NCBI GenBank assembly: GCA_963675135.1
Contig: OY776120.1
Span: 20,984,001-21,048,000 of the forward strand
DNA from: Galeopsis tetrahit
Taxonomy: Eukaryota; Streptophyta; Magnoliopsida; Lamiales; Lamiaceae
Direction of reading: 5' to 3'
DNA: 64,000 bases
The notes beneath the pieces were generated by a model, which ran no database searches, had not been told where the DNA came from, and saw only the letters and a program-made list of their open reading frames with translations. Every line of letters begins with the position of its first letter. Positions within the stretch are counted from its first letter, which is position 1. Both the position numbers and the translations under genes were made by a program. This document shows positions 35,533 through 46,951 of the stretch, piece by piece.

Positions 35533-37438
35533 GTTCGTGGTATTACTAATAAATATTTTTGGTGTTACTGAATATAATTAAATGTGTGGAATTATTTTTT
35601 ATTGTATAAGATATTACTAATTACTATTAATGGTATTACTAAATACTATTTATGGTATTACTAGTTATTACTTATTGTATTACCGACTATAATAAAATCA
35701 TACCTATAATATTATTTTGTATTAAAATTTTAAAAAATACACATAAAAAATGGAAAATAAAGGCAGGAAAATTAAAAAAAAAGTAAAAGGAAAAAAAATG
35801 AATAAATTAGAAGTTTGTCATAAAAATTGAAAATGGGAAGAAAAAAGGAAAGACGGTGGAGGAAGAAAATTAAAAAAGAAAACAAATCGAGATTGGTGGC
35901 TAATTTCGATAGTTTTTTTTTAAATTATGTTTTACGATTTTTTTTCTAAAAATATGGGTGACATGGTGGTGAATCGACGATAACTCAGCAATGACTCGGC
36001 TATAAATCGTAAATATATAAATTAAGATTGATTTTATTATATTTTGTGTAAATTAATAAAAGGATAATATAGTCTTTTAAATGTAATTATTTTTTAAAAA
36101 ATATTTTGGGGTTAACTCATAAAATGAGGGGTGTCGTTAACCGTGGAAAAAGTAATTTGGGGTTAACTCATAAAATGAGCGGGTACTGATAACTACGATA
36201 AAAAAAATTATTCGGAGGTGAATTCATAAAGTGAGCGGGTGTAGATAACCGTAGTAAAAACTGATTTTTGGGTGAACTCATTAAATGAGAGGATGCAAAT
36301 AAAATATACATAAAAAATTAAAATTGATGTGTACCGTTAGACTAATATGTACCCAAGTATCACCCTAAATACATATAATAAATTTAAAATTAAATTATTA
36401 TTTCTTAAAGCTTTAAAATATAATTTTGGGACGGATTAATGATATGAGAATTAAAATTAAAATTATATATTCTTTAAGGGGGAGAAAAGGTTAGAGAAAA
36501 GGTTAGAGAAAAGGGTATATTGTGTATTTTAGAGAGAGTATCTAATATAATCGATTTTAAGGGTGAGTTCATTAATCGAGGGTGTATATTTAACGAGTAT
36601 GGAGGGGTATATAGCATGGCCCCTTTTTTATTTAAAGCCACAAAACTTATATTTCGCGGTCCACCAAAGTTGTATACACTTTTCTTATTTGATTGTCGAT
36701 CAAAAGTATGTTTATTTTCTTGGGATTTTCTATGGTGAAAATGGGAAACCAATTAAACGGTGACACGTCGTCCACCTTCACCATAATGCGATCTAGCTTT
36801 ATCATGTAATAAAATATATAAAATTAGAAAAATATCCTTGTAATAATTCTTTTAAAAACTTCAAAATTTATGGGTAATTTCATTTACGTCCTGTAATTTA
36901 GATATAATTCAGCTTAAGTCCTTAAAATAATTTTTTTTTTAATTTACGTCCATTTTAAAAGAGTAGGAAAATAATAATATAAATCACAAAGAAAATAATC
37001 CTTTCCCTCTAAACACTCCTTTCTCGTATTTCCCTCCGAGTATTGATGATTCGATTTTTGATAATTACTTCAAAAAAGCTTTAACCCTTTTCCACTTCTA
37101 CACGCCAGCTTGCCCTCGAATCCTGCATCCACGCGTCTGCCCGAGAAGGGACATCTAGCCGCCCCTTTCTAGTCACGCGCCCCTTCATTGGGGGGCATTT
37201 AATTCTTCTCAACTTTTCCCTCTCTCTCTCTCTTCACAATCATTTCAAAAAATTATATTCACTTCGTAAAAAACTCCTATTTTCTTTCCTTTCAAACTTA
37301 TCCACTCCTTTTTACTCTCACTCCCATTTCTGCTATTAACTTCTTCACACACGTTTATCGATCGGTCCATCACCTCCAAAAATCGACTTCGCTTCAGGTA
37401 TCTCCTCTCCTTTCTCGTCTTTTCTTTTACTGTACCCC
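35533..37438. other. AT-rich noncoding DNA right of L1
   Basis: No gene recognised. The first 200 bp contain loose repeats of GGTATTACTA. Long A/T runs follow, then the tandem repeats listed separately (36108-36325). From about 37100 the base composition becomes GC-richer, with a CT microsatellite near 37220-37233, and looks like the promoter and 5' leader of the gene at 37439. Short ORFs at 36474-36763 on both strands have no coding features. Confidence 0.5.
36108..36325. repeat. About four tandem units of ~53 bp
   Basis: Units start with GGGGTTAACTCATAAAATGA or close variants (GGTGAATTCATAAAGTGA, GGTGAACTCATTAAATGA) and continue with a GGGT...ATAACCGTAG-type segment. A diverged piece of the same sort appears at about 36551-36600. 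Degenerate and imperfect. Confidence 0.65.
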
Positions 37439-39543
37439 ATGTCGTCTTCTACTCTAAACTCGTCAAACTCGACATCCATGGAAAGTTCTACTTCCAACTC
37501 ACTCTCCGTATTTCCCATAACCGATCCCGCCTTGAAAAATAAAATCTCTGGTTCTTCTCTACTTCCTCCCGAGCGGGTTACCGCCTTCCTTCATTCGGGC
37601 ATCTTTCCCCCTGATTACATTGTTAGGGCAGCCCACCGGAAGGAACGCCCAAATTTCCCAGGTCCTAACACTCTGGCCTTTTGGGAGGCTCAACTAAAAG
37701 CGGGCCTTCGTTTTCCAATCCATCCTTACTTCTCTGAAATTTCCACTTACCTTCGCATACCTTTGAACCAGTTTACTCCCAACGCTGTTCGTGCAATGTT
37801 AGGTTTTTACATTTTGATGAAGGGGAACGGTGGTGAACCCTCCGCCCAACTCTTCCTAACCCAATATATGTGCAAGTTTGCCGACGGGTTCTTTTATGCA
37901 TGTGGCCGTACTCCTAGGACCGGAAAGTTCATGGAAAAACTCCATGAAGGGGTCCAGGACTGGAAGGACTACTACTTTTCGTCACCAATCCCTCTCCTTG
38001 GGAATTTCCTCATGAGTGGATTTATAAGAATCCAGGGGTGCCCCGTCCTCCTCTTTCCATTTGTTCTTCTCTGAATTTGGATGTGATGAACCATTTAAAT
38101 GATAACGTTTCCTCCCATGGCTTTTTTGATGTGATGAGTATTTGTAAGAACCCTAGAGCCCTATCTCATTTCGGCTTCGGTCGCCCTGATTATCCTTTAG
38201 GTCCTGATGATGGTAATACCATTTCTTTTCCCTTGGTATCGTCCTCAAGATTCGAACTGCTATGATTTATTAACATATTTCCATACTTTCTTTTGCAGCT
38301 ATGAGTTGGTTAACTCAAATTTCTCGTGATGCTACCCCTCTCTCGATGGTTGCTAAGTCTCCAGCCCCTGAAAGCTCCTCAAAGGCCCCTGTTCTTCCTT
38401 CCCCAGTGAAACCTGCTACTGGGTCAGTTGCAAAGCGCACTAGGTCTTCCACAGAAAAAGCCATAATCTCCTCATTGCCCCCTGCCTCCGATGCTTCTAA
38501 AAAGAAGAAGTCCAAGGTCAAGTCCTCTTTACCTTCCTCGGCTAATGCTACTCCAGATGCCCCTGGTGATATCGGTGTTGATCACCTTATGCCCTTCATA
38601 GATCGATATACTCCTATCCCTACTGCTGAAGCTCTTAATGCTCTGTCCTCAGGGGACCGAGTTGTGCACTCCGCTCATAGTTTTACACAGGTAGATTCTC
38701 AACGTAGATATTACTTTGAATGATTAATAGGAGAAAATATAGACACCTTACTTCTTAATGTTGTTTCTTGTGTAGTTCGGCCTTCTGTTTTCTGATGTAT
38801 CTGAACGAGCTCTTCAATCCCTTCAACTAGTGGACGATCTCCAAAGCCAGGTAGAGTTGGAGAAAGTAAAGAAGGAGATACTCGAAGCAGAGCTACGGGA
38901 GACTAACCAGAAGTGTAAGGCACTTCAAGCGGAGAAGACAAGGTTGTCGGAGGAGGTTTCTTCGTTGAAGACTCAGTTTGGTGAGCAGGTTGAACGTTTA
39001 GAAACTACTCTCCCTTTGGCTGGGATGAAACTGTGTATCGACTCTCTTTTTACCTCCGCCATGGGTCAGAAGTTCTTGGGTACCCTTCACCGAGAATGGT
39101 TAAAAGCCTTCTTGAAGAGTACCAGCTTCCTGGGGGCGATGGGCGCATATATCCCCCACTTCATAGATCATGGGTTTTCCAATGCTGTAGCTGAACATTC
39201 TGCTCATGGGTTCAATGGTCAGTATACTCGTGCCCTTCGATTGGAGGAATTAGCCACTCCCCCTAAGTTCCCTGGAGATCCTAAGGAGGACATTGACACT
39301 CCTTGGTGGCTGCCTGGAATGAGGAAGGCGATCTTGGAGTTGAAGCAGACTGCCCTGAAGTTGGACGACCTTGTTCCGGCGAAGGATGTGACTTTCCCTA
39401 TCCATGTAGCCAACCCAGATCCGGTGGCAACTATGGCAGCCGGCGCTCTAGAGGAGAAGACGGAGGGAGGTGGTTCCAGTGGGCAGGTTGAGGAAGCAGG
39501 AGAAGGTTTCGAGGGGAAGAACGATGTTCCCCTCTCTTCATAA
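37439..39543 (+). pseudogene. Spliced antisense ORF of Tat element: gypsy-type transposase domain plus coiled coil
   Basis: Proposed model: exon 1 37439-38212, intron 38213-38298 (GTAATA ... TTTTGCAG), exon 2 38299-38690, intron 38691-38775 (GTAGAT ... TGTGTAG), exon 3 38776-39543. Both joins keep the reading phase (phases 1 and 0). A 1-2 bp frameshift near 38000 breaks exon 1. The N-terminal half contains LKAGLRFPIHPYFSEI, TPNAVRAMLGFYIL and an LFLTQYMCKF block, the pattern of the 'putative gypsy type transposon' (Transposase_28) domain. Exon 2 is Ser/Pro/Lys-rich. Exon 3 encodes a coiled coil (EKVKKEILEAELRETNQKCK on) and a GAMGAYIPHFIDHG-type block. It runs antisense to the gag-pol at 41331-46891 and lies downstream of it, as extra antisense ORFs do in some Tat elements. 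Function unknown; a captured host-like gene is possible. Confidence 0.62.
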
Positions 39544-39947
39544 CTCTATTTCTTTGATAACATTCCGGTATTTTTAAGACACTTTTATTTTGGTTAAGGC
39601 CTTTAAGGCCCCTTTTGGTATTTTCAGGAGACTCCACACTCCTGTGTTTTTCTGTGGAGGGCTAGGGTATGATGCCCCTGGTCTGGGATATTTCTATTTT
39701 ATCTGCTGCTTCATATTGTACCTGCACATTATCATTTGGCATGCATATATATATATATATATATCTCTGTCATATATATGATGTGATACCTGTTCTGTTT
39801 TTCCTTTACTATGAATCTAGTATATCTCTAGCATTTTCTTGACGCGTAAAGGCTCTAAAGTTTATAGAGAAGTCTTAACATGAAAGTATAATATGTCCTT
39901 ACTTGATGTCTTGATACTGCTTCTAGTTTCTTTTTGGAGTTAGAGTT
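39544..39947. other. Spacer with AT microsatellite
   Basis: Noncoding stretch after the antisense ORF. An (AT)n run lies at about 39744-39764. Sequence then leads into the minisatellite. No gene seen. Confidence 0.55.
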
Positions 39948-40777
39948 CTTAGGGATTATACTCTCCCAACAGTTAGAATGTTTAGGGATTATACTCTCCC
40001 AAAAGTTAGAATGTTTAGGGATTATACTCTCCCAAAAGTTAGAATGTTTAGGGATTATACTCTCCCAAAAGTTAGAATGTTTAGGGATTATACTCTCCCA
40101 AATGTTAGAATGTTTAGGGATTATACTCTCCCAAAAGTTAAGATTCGTAGGGATTATACTCTCCCTTAAGTTAAGATTCGTAGGGATTATACTCTCCCTT
40201 AAGTTAAGATTCGTAGGGATTATACTCTCCCTTAAGTTAAGATTCGTAGGGATTATACTCTCCCTTAAGTTGTTTATACTCGTAAGAGTTCTTAGGGATT
40301 ATACTCTCCCTGAAGTTGTTTATACTCGTAAGAGTTCCTAGGGATTATACTCTCCCTAAAGTTAAGATTCGTAGGGATTATACTCTCCCTTAAGTTAAGA
40401 TTCGTAGGAATTATACTCTCCCTTAAGTTGTTTATACTCGTAAGAGTTCTTAGGGATTATACTCTCCCTGAAGTTGTTTATACTCGTAAGAGTTCCTAGG
40501 GATTATACTCTCCCTGAAGTTAAGATTCGTAGGGATTATACTCTCCCTTAAGTTAAGATTCGTAGGGATTATACTCTCCCTTAAGTTGTTTATACTCGTA
40601 AGAGTTCTTAGGGATTATACTCTCCCTGAAGTTGTTTATACTCGTAAGAGTTCCTAGGGATTATACTCTCCCTGAAGTTAAGATTCGTAGGGATTATACT
40701 CTCCCTTAAGCTAAGATTCGTAGGGATTATACTCTCCCTTAAGTTGTTTATACTCGTAAGAGTTCTTAGGGATTATT
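39948..40777. repeat. Minisatellite, 33/46-bp units, 158-bp higher-order repeat
   Basis: About 22 copies of a core GGGATTATACTCTCCC. The first six or so units are 33 bp with an AAAAGTTAGAATG tail. The next are 33 bp with a TTAAGTTAAGATTCGTA tail. From 40249 on, two 46-bp units (tail GTTGTTTATACTCGTAAGAG) alternate with two 33-bp units, giving a 158-bp period seen three times (for example 40249 to 40407). The 135-codon ORF through it is a by-product of the repeat. Tandem repeats between pol and the 3' LTR are typical of Tat elements. Confidence 0.92.
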
Positions 40778-41330
40778 GGCAGGTTAATCACATCTTTCGC
40801 TACCATACCCCCTACTCCCCCTAGCTTTAGAGGCTGTCGCGTATAGAAACTTTGGGAATTATCCTTAGGTAAAATATTTATGAATCGGTGTATGTTTCTC
40901 TATCTTGCAATATATCTATCATCTTATGTTGAACGCATTTATTATCTCCACACCCATTACATGGACATTTGACAGTTATCTCAGCACAATATTCAATATA
41001 TGAGAAATATTTGATCATAAAATCAACATGCATAAGGGTCATCTCATCATAGAATCAGAATATAAAAATCATCTAATCATCACATTAATCATGCATTAAA
41101 GGAAATTGTTGAAATTTTCCAAAAACTATGCTCCATTGATTCAAAATGTTTATCAACATAGGCAAATAAGGGGAACCTATGCCGGCCTCATTAAAAACCT
41201 CTCCGTGGTAAAACCCCAAGGGGAAACCCACGTTGAGGGAAAAAGAGTGCCGGTGAAGCAATTATTCGAGTGAAAAGTAACCATAAAAATTGTTCATAAA
41301 GGGAAAGATGGTAAAGGAATAACACCTTCC
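40778..41330. other. Tat spacer between minisatellite and end of pol
   Basis: No ORF. Contains imperfect ATCAT-rich text (40980-41100) and a GC-richer stretch near 41180-41270 with CCGGCCTCATTAAAAACC and GGTAAAACCCC. It would be the 3' noncoding part of the minus-strand element. Confidence 0.5.
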
Positions 41331-42500
41331 TCAAACATAAAATCTCTTCAAGTGGCACACGTTCCATGGCCTCAATATCTCGTTTCCTGTCATGTCCTGG
41401 AGTTTGTATGCTCCTCCTTTTAGTACCTGTACCACCTTATAGGGACCTTCCCAATTAGCTTCCATTTTTCCTGTATATTTCAAGGCATCTGCTCTTCGAA
41501 GCACTAAGTCTCCAACTTTAAAGGAACGAGGAATCACCCTGCGATCATAAGCTGCCTTGATCCTGCTTTTACATCTCTCTGCTTTCAGTCTTGCCATCTC
41601 TCTTTCTTCCTCTACCAGGTCCAGGGCCTCCTTCATCAGCTCTTCATTCTTCTTCTCTTCAAAATATGTAATTCTATGTGACCCAAGCCTGGCCTCGGGA
41701 GGTATCACCGCCGCTGCTCCATACACCAAATAAAAGGGAGATTTCCCTGTGGCTGTTTTAGGACTGGTCCTATAAGACCAGAGAACATTATCTAGCTCCT
41801 TCACCCATCCTCGTCCTACTTTTTGCAATCGCGTTCGGATGCCGTCTACTATGATTCTATTTGTAACTTCCACTTGTCCATTGGCTTGTGGATGGGCCAC
41901 CGAAGTGAATCTTTGTATGATATTCCATCTTTCGCACCACTTTCTCACCTTCTCCCCATTAAACTGTGTCCCGTTGTCAGAGACCAAGATTCTGGGCACT
42001 CCAAACCTGCAATAAATATGTCTAGCCAGAAATAGAATTACATTATCTTCCTCTATCTTGGCCAAGGGTACAGCCTCTACCCACTTACTAAAGTAATCCA
42101 CGGCCACAATCAAAAATTTCCTTCCCCCAGGTGCCAGGGGGAAGGGTCCGACTAGATCTATTCCCCATTTGGCGAAGGGACAGGGCGAGTACATGGCCCC
42201 CATCTCCTCTGCAGGTACCCGTATTAAGGGTCCATTCTTCTGACACTTCTCGCATTTCTTCACATATTCCCTAACGACTCTAATTATATTGGGCCAGTAA
42301 AAACCCGCTCTAAATACCTTCTTCACCATAGTCTGATAGCCTTCATGGCTAGATGCATAACCTTCATGAACATCTTTAATCACTAGCTCTGCTTCTCTTT
42401 TCGAAAGGCATTTTAAATAAGGTTGAGCGAAGGATCTCTTGTATAATTGGTCCCCCAAGATACAATATTTCCTTCTCCAAGCTTTGGCTTCTCTGGACAT
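41331..42500 (-). pseudogene. Tat integrase (C-terminal part of pol)
   Basis: 389 codons in the same frame as the upstream reverse transcriptase, from which it is separated by a TAG at 42531-42533. Zinc-binding region: HEGYASSHEGYQTM ... CEKCQKNG. Catalytic core D,D,E: WGIDLVGPFP, LVSDNGTQF, ANGQVEVTNR. The C-terminal part (FKVGDLVLRRAD, WEGPYKVVQVL) is the GPY/F-type module of Ty3/gypsy integrases. The ORF ends with a WNVCHLKRFYV tail. Integrase inserts the cDNA into the genome. All key residues are present, and only the upstream stops disable it. Confidence 0.88.
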
Positions 42501-42530
42501 TGGAGTTACCTGTCCTCTCTTCAGCTCTTC

Positions 42531-44540
42531 CTATATTTCTCTCCTCCAATCATCTCCTGCTGTTATTTCTCCAATCAGGGCTTCAATGGCTAATTGGTCC
42601 GCCACTAGCAAGGTTATTTTTCCGTGTCCCTCACATTCAGTGGAACTAGCCAGCTTAGATAGCCCATCTGCTTTTTCATTCTCCTCTCTTGGTACCTGTA
42701 TTACTTCAAAGGTCTGGAATTTATTCTTTAACTTCTTTACCTGATCTAGGTAGGCGATCATCCTTTCATCCTTGGCGAGATACTCCCCCTTGACCTGTTG
42801 TACTATCAACTGTGAGTCGGAGTACAGGGTGACTTTTTGTGCCCCTAACTCTGCTGCTATATTAGCCCCTCTAATCAGGGCTTCATACTCTGCACCGTTG
42901 TTTGAGGTTGAGAATCGGAACTTGATGGCTACCTGTACTTCTTGGCCCTCAGGGTCAACCAACACTATCCCTGCTCCACATCCTACAGCCGAAGCTGAAC
43001 CATCAACATACACCTTCCAACCTTGTTCCTCCTCCATTCTGGTAGATTCTTGAATGAAGTCTGCTAAAGCTTGGGCTTTGATGGCCCTTCTTGGTTCATA
43101 ATCAATATCGTATTCCTGTAATTCCACTGCCCATCTGACCATTCTCCCTGATAAATCTGCTCTCCCTAATGTCTGCTTCAAAGGGAAATTAGTTCGCACC
43201 ATAACTTTATAGGACAGGAAGTAGGGGCGTAATCGCCTAGCCGTTACCACCACCGCCAGGGCTGCCTTCTCCACCTCTGAGTACCTGATCTCTGCCCCTT
43301 GGATGACCTTGCTCACGTAATATATAGGTTGCTGCGTGGAACCTTCCTCTTTCATCAGGGCAGTGCTCAAGGAGTGTTCCCCTACTGAGAGATATAAGAG
43401 CAATACATCTCCCTGACAGGGCTTCGTCAGCTTCGAAAGTTGTTCAAGGTGAAGTTTGAGTTCCTCGAAAGCCTTTTGACACTGGTCGTCCCACTCGAAC
43501 CTCCACCCCTTCCTTAATGTTCTGAAGAAATGGTGGCTCTTTTCTGCTGACCTTGATATGAACCTACTGAGATCTGCGATCCTACCATTCAGGGTTTGCA
43601 ATTCCTTCAAATTCCAAGGGGGCTGCATGTCGAGCACCGCCTTCACCTTAGCAGGGTTCACTTCTATCCCTCTTTGAGTCACCATATATCCCAGGAATTT
43701 CCCTGACCCTACTCCAAAAGAACATTTAGCCAGATTTAATTTAATACCATTCTCTCGGATTACCTGGAATATCTCCTTCAGGTCGCCAATATGTCCCTCT
43801 GCCTTGACACTTTTAGCCAGCATATCATCCACGTAAACCTCCATGTTCCTGCCTATCTGCCCTCGGAACACCGAGTCTACCATTCTTTGATAGGTGGCTC
43901 CTGCATTTATTAGTCCAAAAGGCATACATACATAACCGAAAGTACCATATGTCGCTATAAAGCATACCTTTGGTATATCAAGGGGGTTCAACTGGATTTG
44001 GTGGTACCCTTGGTACGCATCCATCATGTTGAGTAATTCAAACCCAGACGTGGCATCTACCAACTGGTCGATTCGGGGCAGGGGATAGTGATCCTTTGGG
44101 CATGATTTATTCAAATCTCTAAAATTGATACACATTATCCACTTGCCAGCTCCTTTAGATACTAGCACCGCATTTGACAGCCACTCAGGGAACTGCACCC
44201 TCTTCACATGCCCTGCACTCAACAGCTTATCGATCTCCTCTTTCACAATGACATTTTTCTCCTTACCAAAGTTCCTTAACTTCTGCTTCACTGGCCTAGC
44301 TTTGGGATCCACATTAAGGTAATGCATTGCTATCTCTGGAGGGATACCTGTCATATCCGTCGCCGTGAAAGAAAAAATATCTGCATTCTCCTGGAGGGCG
44401 AGTATCATCTTTCCCTGGAGCTCAGGGTTCATGTGTGTACCTATCCTGGTTGTGAATCCCTCTTTTCCTGGGTAGAGCTCGATGTTCATTAATTCCTCAT
44501 CTTCTTTGGCTTTGGGTTGCTCTTGCACTAGTTCACCCAC
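42531..44540 (-). pseudogene. Tat reverse transcriptase with two RNase H domains
   Basis: 669 codons bounded by in-frame TAGs (44541-44543 before, 42531-42533 after). Reverse transcriptase: MCINFRDLNKSCPKDHYPLP, MDAYQGYHQI, then YVDDMLAKS (about residue 225). First RNase H (about residues 370-490) is degraded at its first Asp (LLYLSVGEHS, where active domains have a D-A-S type start). A second RNase H follows (about 525-650): VYVDGSASAVGCGAGIVL, NNGAEYEALIRG, LYSDSQLIVQQVKGEY, NEKADGLSKLA. That has the archaeal-type pattern and intact acidic residues. This replaced-RNase-H arrangement is characteristic of Tat/Ogre elements. Confidence 0.9.
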
Positions 44541-44543
44541 TTT

Positions 44544-46891
44544 CTATTTTTTCAACCCAGGGTCTCCACCCTTAAATCTCTCCATCCCTCGGAATACGGC
44601 CCTATCTGCTATCTTTACCGATTCTACGTAACACTTTCTTGCCTGGTACTGGTCTCCACATATCTCTCCCACACCCCCCGAGGCAGGGAATTTCATCTTC
44701 ATGTGGAAAGTGGAAATCACGGCCTGAAAGATATTCAAACTTGGTCTTCCCATCACCACATTATATGATGATGGGACATCCACTATCAAAAACTCTATCA
44801 CATGCACGCGTCGGTTAGGAGCGGTTCCTAACCCTACCTGTAATAACGCTGAACCGAGGGGTTGAATGGCACCCCCTGAAAATCCATAGAGGGCTATCTC
44901 CACTGGTCTGAGTTTTATGTTTAATTCCATCTTCTTAAAACACTCTAGGAACATGATATCAGCGGAACTTCCCGTGTCTACAAAGATCCTAGCCACATCA
45001 TATCCTGCTATATCCGTGGTAATGACTAGGGCATCATTATGTATCTCTCTGGGGTCTCCAATGTCTTCTGGTCCGAAATGGATATCGGGAGCTGTTGTCA
45101 TCTTTCCTATTTCACGACATTCCATGTTCCTTCCGCTCTTCAATGACCTGACGCTCTGCTTCCTTTGTCTAAAGGAATCCCCGTCAGCGGGGCCACCCAT
45201 AATCATGTGAATAGTTCCCCTCTTTTGAGGAGGGGGTGGTTGATCTTTCGTGCTCTTTCTCTGTTCTCTTCTATTTTCCTCTGGTTTGCCCTCAGGGTCT
45301 TTTCTTTTCTGCCCTCTGGGACCTTGTCGATCTCTGAAAATAAATTCCTTTAGGTGGCCTGCTTGAATCATTCTTTCTATTTCGTCCTTCAGGTGCCAGC
45401 ATTGGTTCGTGTCGTGACCATAGTCATTATGGAATCTACAGAATCTATCTGACTTGGGATTCTGAGGGCCCCTATTTCGTGAGTAGGGGAACTTCATATC
45501 GGGATGGTCCCCTGCCACTTCTAAAACCTCTGCCGGCTCGATCCTCAGAGGGGTATATCTCCTTATCCTTCCCCTGGAGTTCCAGGGCGCAGCTTCCTCT
45601 CCTTTTACATTTCCCAGCCCCCTCGTGTTCTGGTGTCTTTCTGGACTGGGCCTCGTCGGCACTATATCCCTTCTTCGTTCTCCATTACTCACTACTGTCT
45701 TGGTTTCCGATCGCTTAGCCTTCCTCACCTCTTCCAGGGTGAGGTATTTATCTGCTCGTCTTAGTAATTCATCAAAGGTCCGTACCGGCTTCTTGGCTAG
45801 AGACGTAAATAGGTCTCCGTCCCTTAGCCCATTAGTGAGAGCATTGATTTTGACCTCCGAAGAGGTTGTTGGTACCTCTAAAGCCGCTTGGTTGAACCGT
45901 TTCAAGAAAGCCCGAAGACTCTCATTCTCCCCTTGTCGCATGTTAAACAAGGTGAGGGTGGCCCTAGGCTGCCTCCTAGCGCTGGCGAATTGGTGTAAGA
46001 ATAGTTCACTGAACTCCGACCATGAATGGACAGTATCTGGCCCTAGCTGAGTGAACCATTGCTGTGCCGCTTTAGACAGGGTAGTCAGAAATACCCGGAA
46101 CTTGACGCCCTCTCCGTATCGGTGCAATAAGGCGGCATTCTCGAACCTCATCAAATGCTCGTACGGGTCCGTGGTGCCATCATATTCGAAATTTAAAGAT
46201 TTAAAATTAGGAGGCAGTTCATCTTGTAAAATATTGGATGAAAATTGATAAACAGTAACGTAAGAAGGTTTACTTACGTTGTCACTCATATGCTTCTGCA
46301 TGTCTTTCATTTCTTTCCGTAGAGCCTGTATTTGGTCACTAACAGCTCCGTGGTAGGTGTCATCCGTACTTTCTCCTATACCTGCATCCAGAGTGGTATC
46401 CCCAGGGATCCTCTCGATATTTCTTCTAGGAGGGCGATCAAGGACACTTCTCTCAGCTTGAGAAGGCACTCTTTCTTCTTGATTCTAGGGGAAACCTTCA
46501 TTCTTTGAAGGGATTGGAGCCGAATCGATGACATGTTCCGGGGATTCTGCTTTGTTCTTTCATTAACTGGTGGAGTAGGTCCAGGAGGGCGAAGTCCACG
46601 AGATGTAATTATTCTTTCCACTGCCTGCTCTATCATCACATCCAATTGGTCTTGAGAGACAGTGAAGAGTTCCGGTTGAGCATTGGGTTGTGGAGTGTCC
46701 TTATCTGAAGCTTCCAAGGTACCCGCCGTGTTCCCCTCCTGGACGGGAGGAATATCTTCCACTGTAGGATTTACAGGTTGTTTCCCCAGATTTCTATTCA
46801 CGGGAAAACTTGGTGGGGGCGGAGGAAAGGGAAGAGGAGTAGAATCTCCCTTCTCCTTAGTCTGCTTCGTCAAATCTTGCCCTCCACCCAT
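44544..46891 (-). pseudogene. Tat gag and protease (frameshift near 46470-46500)
   Basis: ATG 46891 opens a Pro-rich leader ORF (to 46376). The conserved gag frame is 46469-44544, so a frameshift lies between. Gag core: DELPPNFKSLNFEYDGTTDP, ENAALLHRYGEGVKFRVFL, AAQQWFTQL, LFNMRQGENESLRAFLKRF, the retrotransposon-gag pattern. A CRFHNDYGHDTNQCWHLKDEIE zinc-like block follows an RK/P-rich segment. The aspartic protease motif FVDTGSSADIMFLECFKKM is near residue 490, and GRPSLN occurs about 85 residues later. The frame runs to the TAG at 44541-44543 and continues as reverse transcriptase, so gag-pol was one polyprotein in this element. Confidence 0.88.
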
Positions 46892-46927
46892 TTAATATGG
46901 AACTTTTCTCACGCCTTAACTAGAAAT

Positions 46928-46946
46928 GTTCCCACAGACGGCGCCA
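46928..46946 (-). promoter_or_regulatory. Tat primer binding site
   Basis: Minus strand TGGCGCCGTCTGTGGGAAC, five bases from the inner LTR end (GACGCA). A TGGCGCC start is usual for plant gypsy primer sites. The tRNA was not identified. Confidence 0.75.
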
Positions 46947-46951
46947 GTTGA

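Noticed and set aside
37439..38074. Host gene encoding a 211-residue protein
   Set aside because: The domain is typical of plant transposons, the frame breaks near 38000, and the position fits a Tat antisense ORF.
39934..40341. 135-codon ORF with regular repeats
   Set aside because: It runs through the minisatellite. The 33-bp unit keeps phase by chance, and no coding signal exists outside the repeat.
39948..40777. CRISPR-like regular repeat
   Set aside because: Spacers are themselves repeated, unit lengths vary between 33 and 46 bp, and the setting is a plant retrotransposon.
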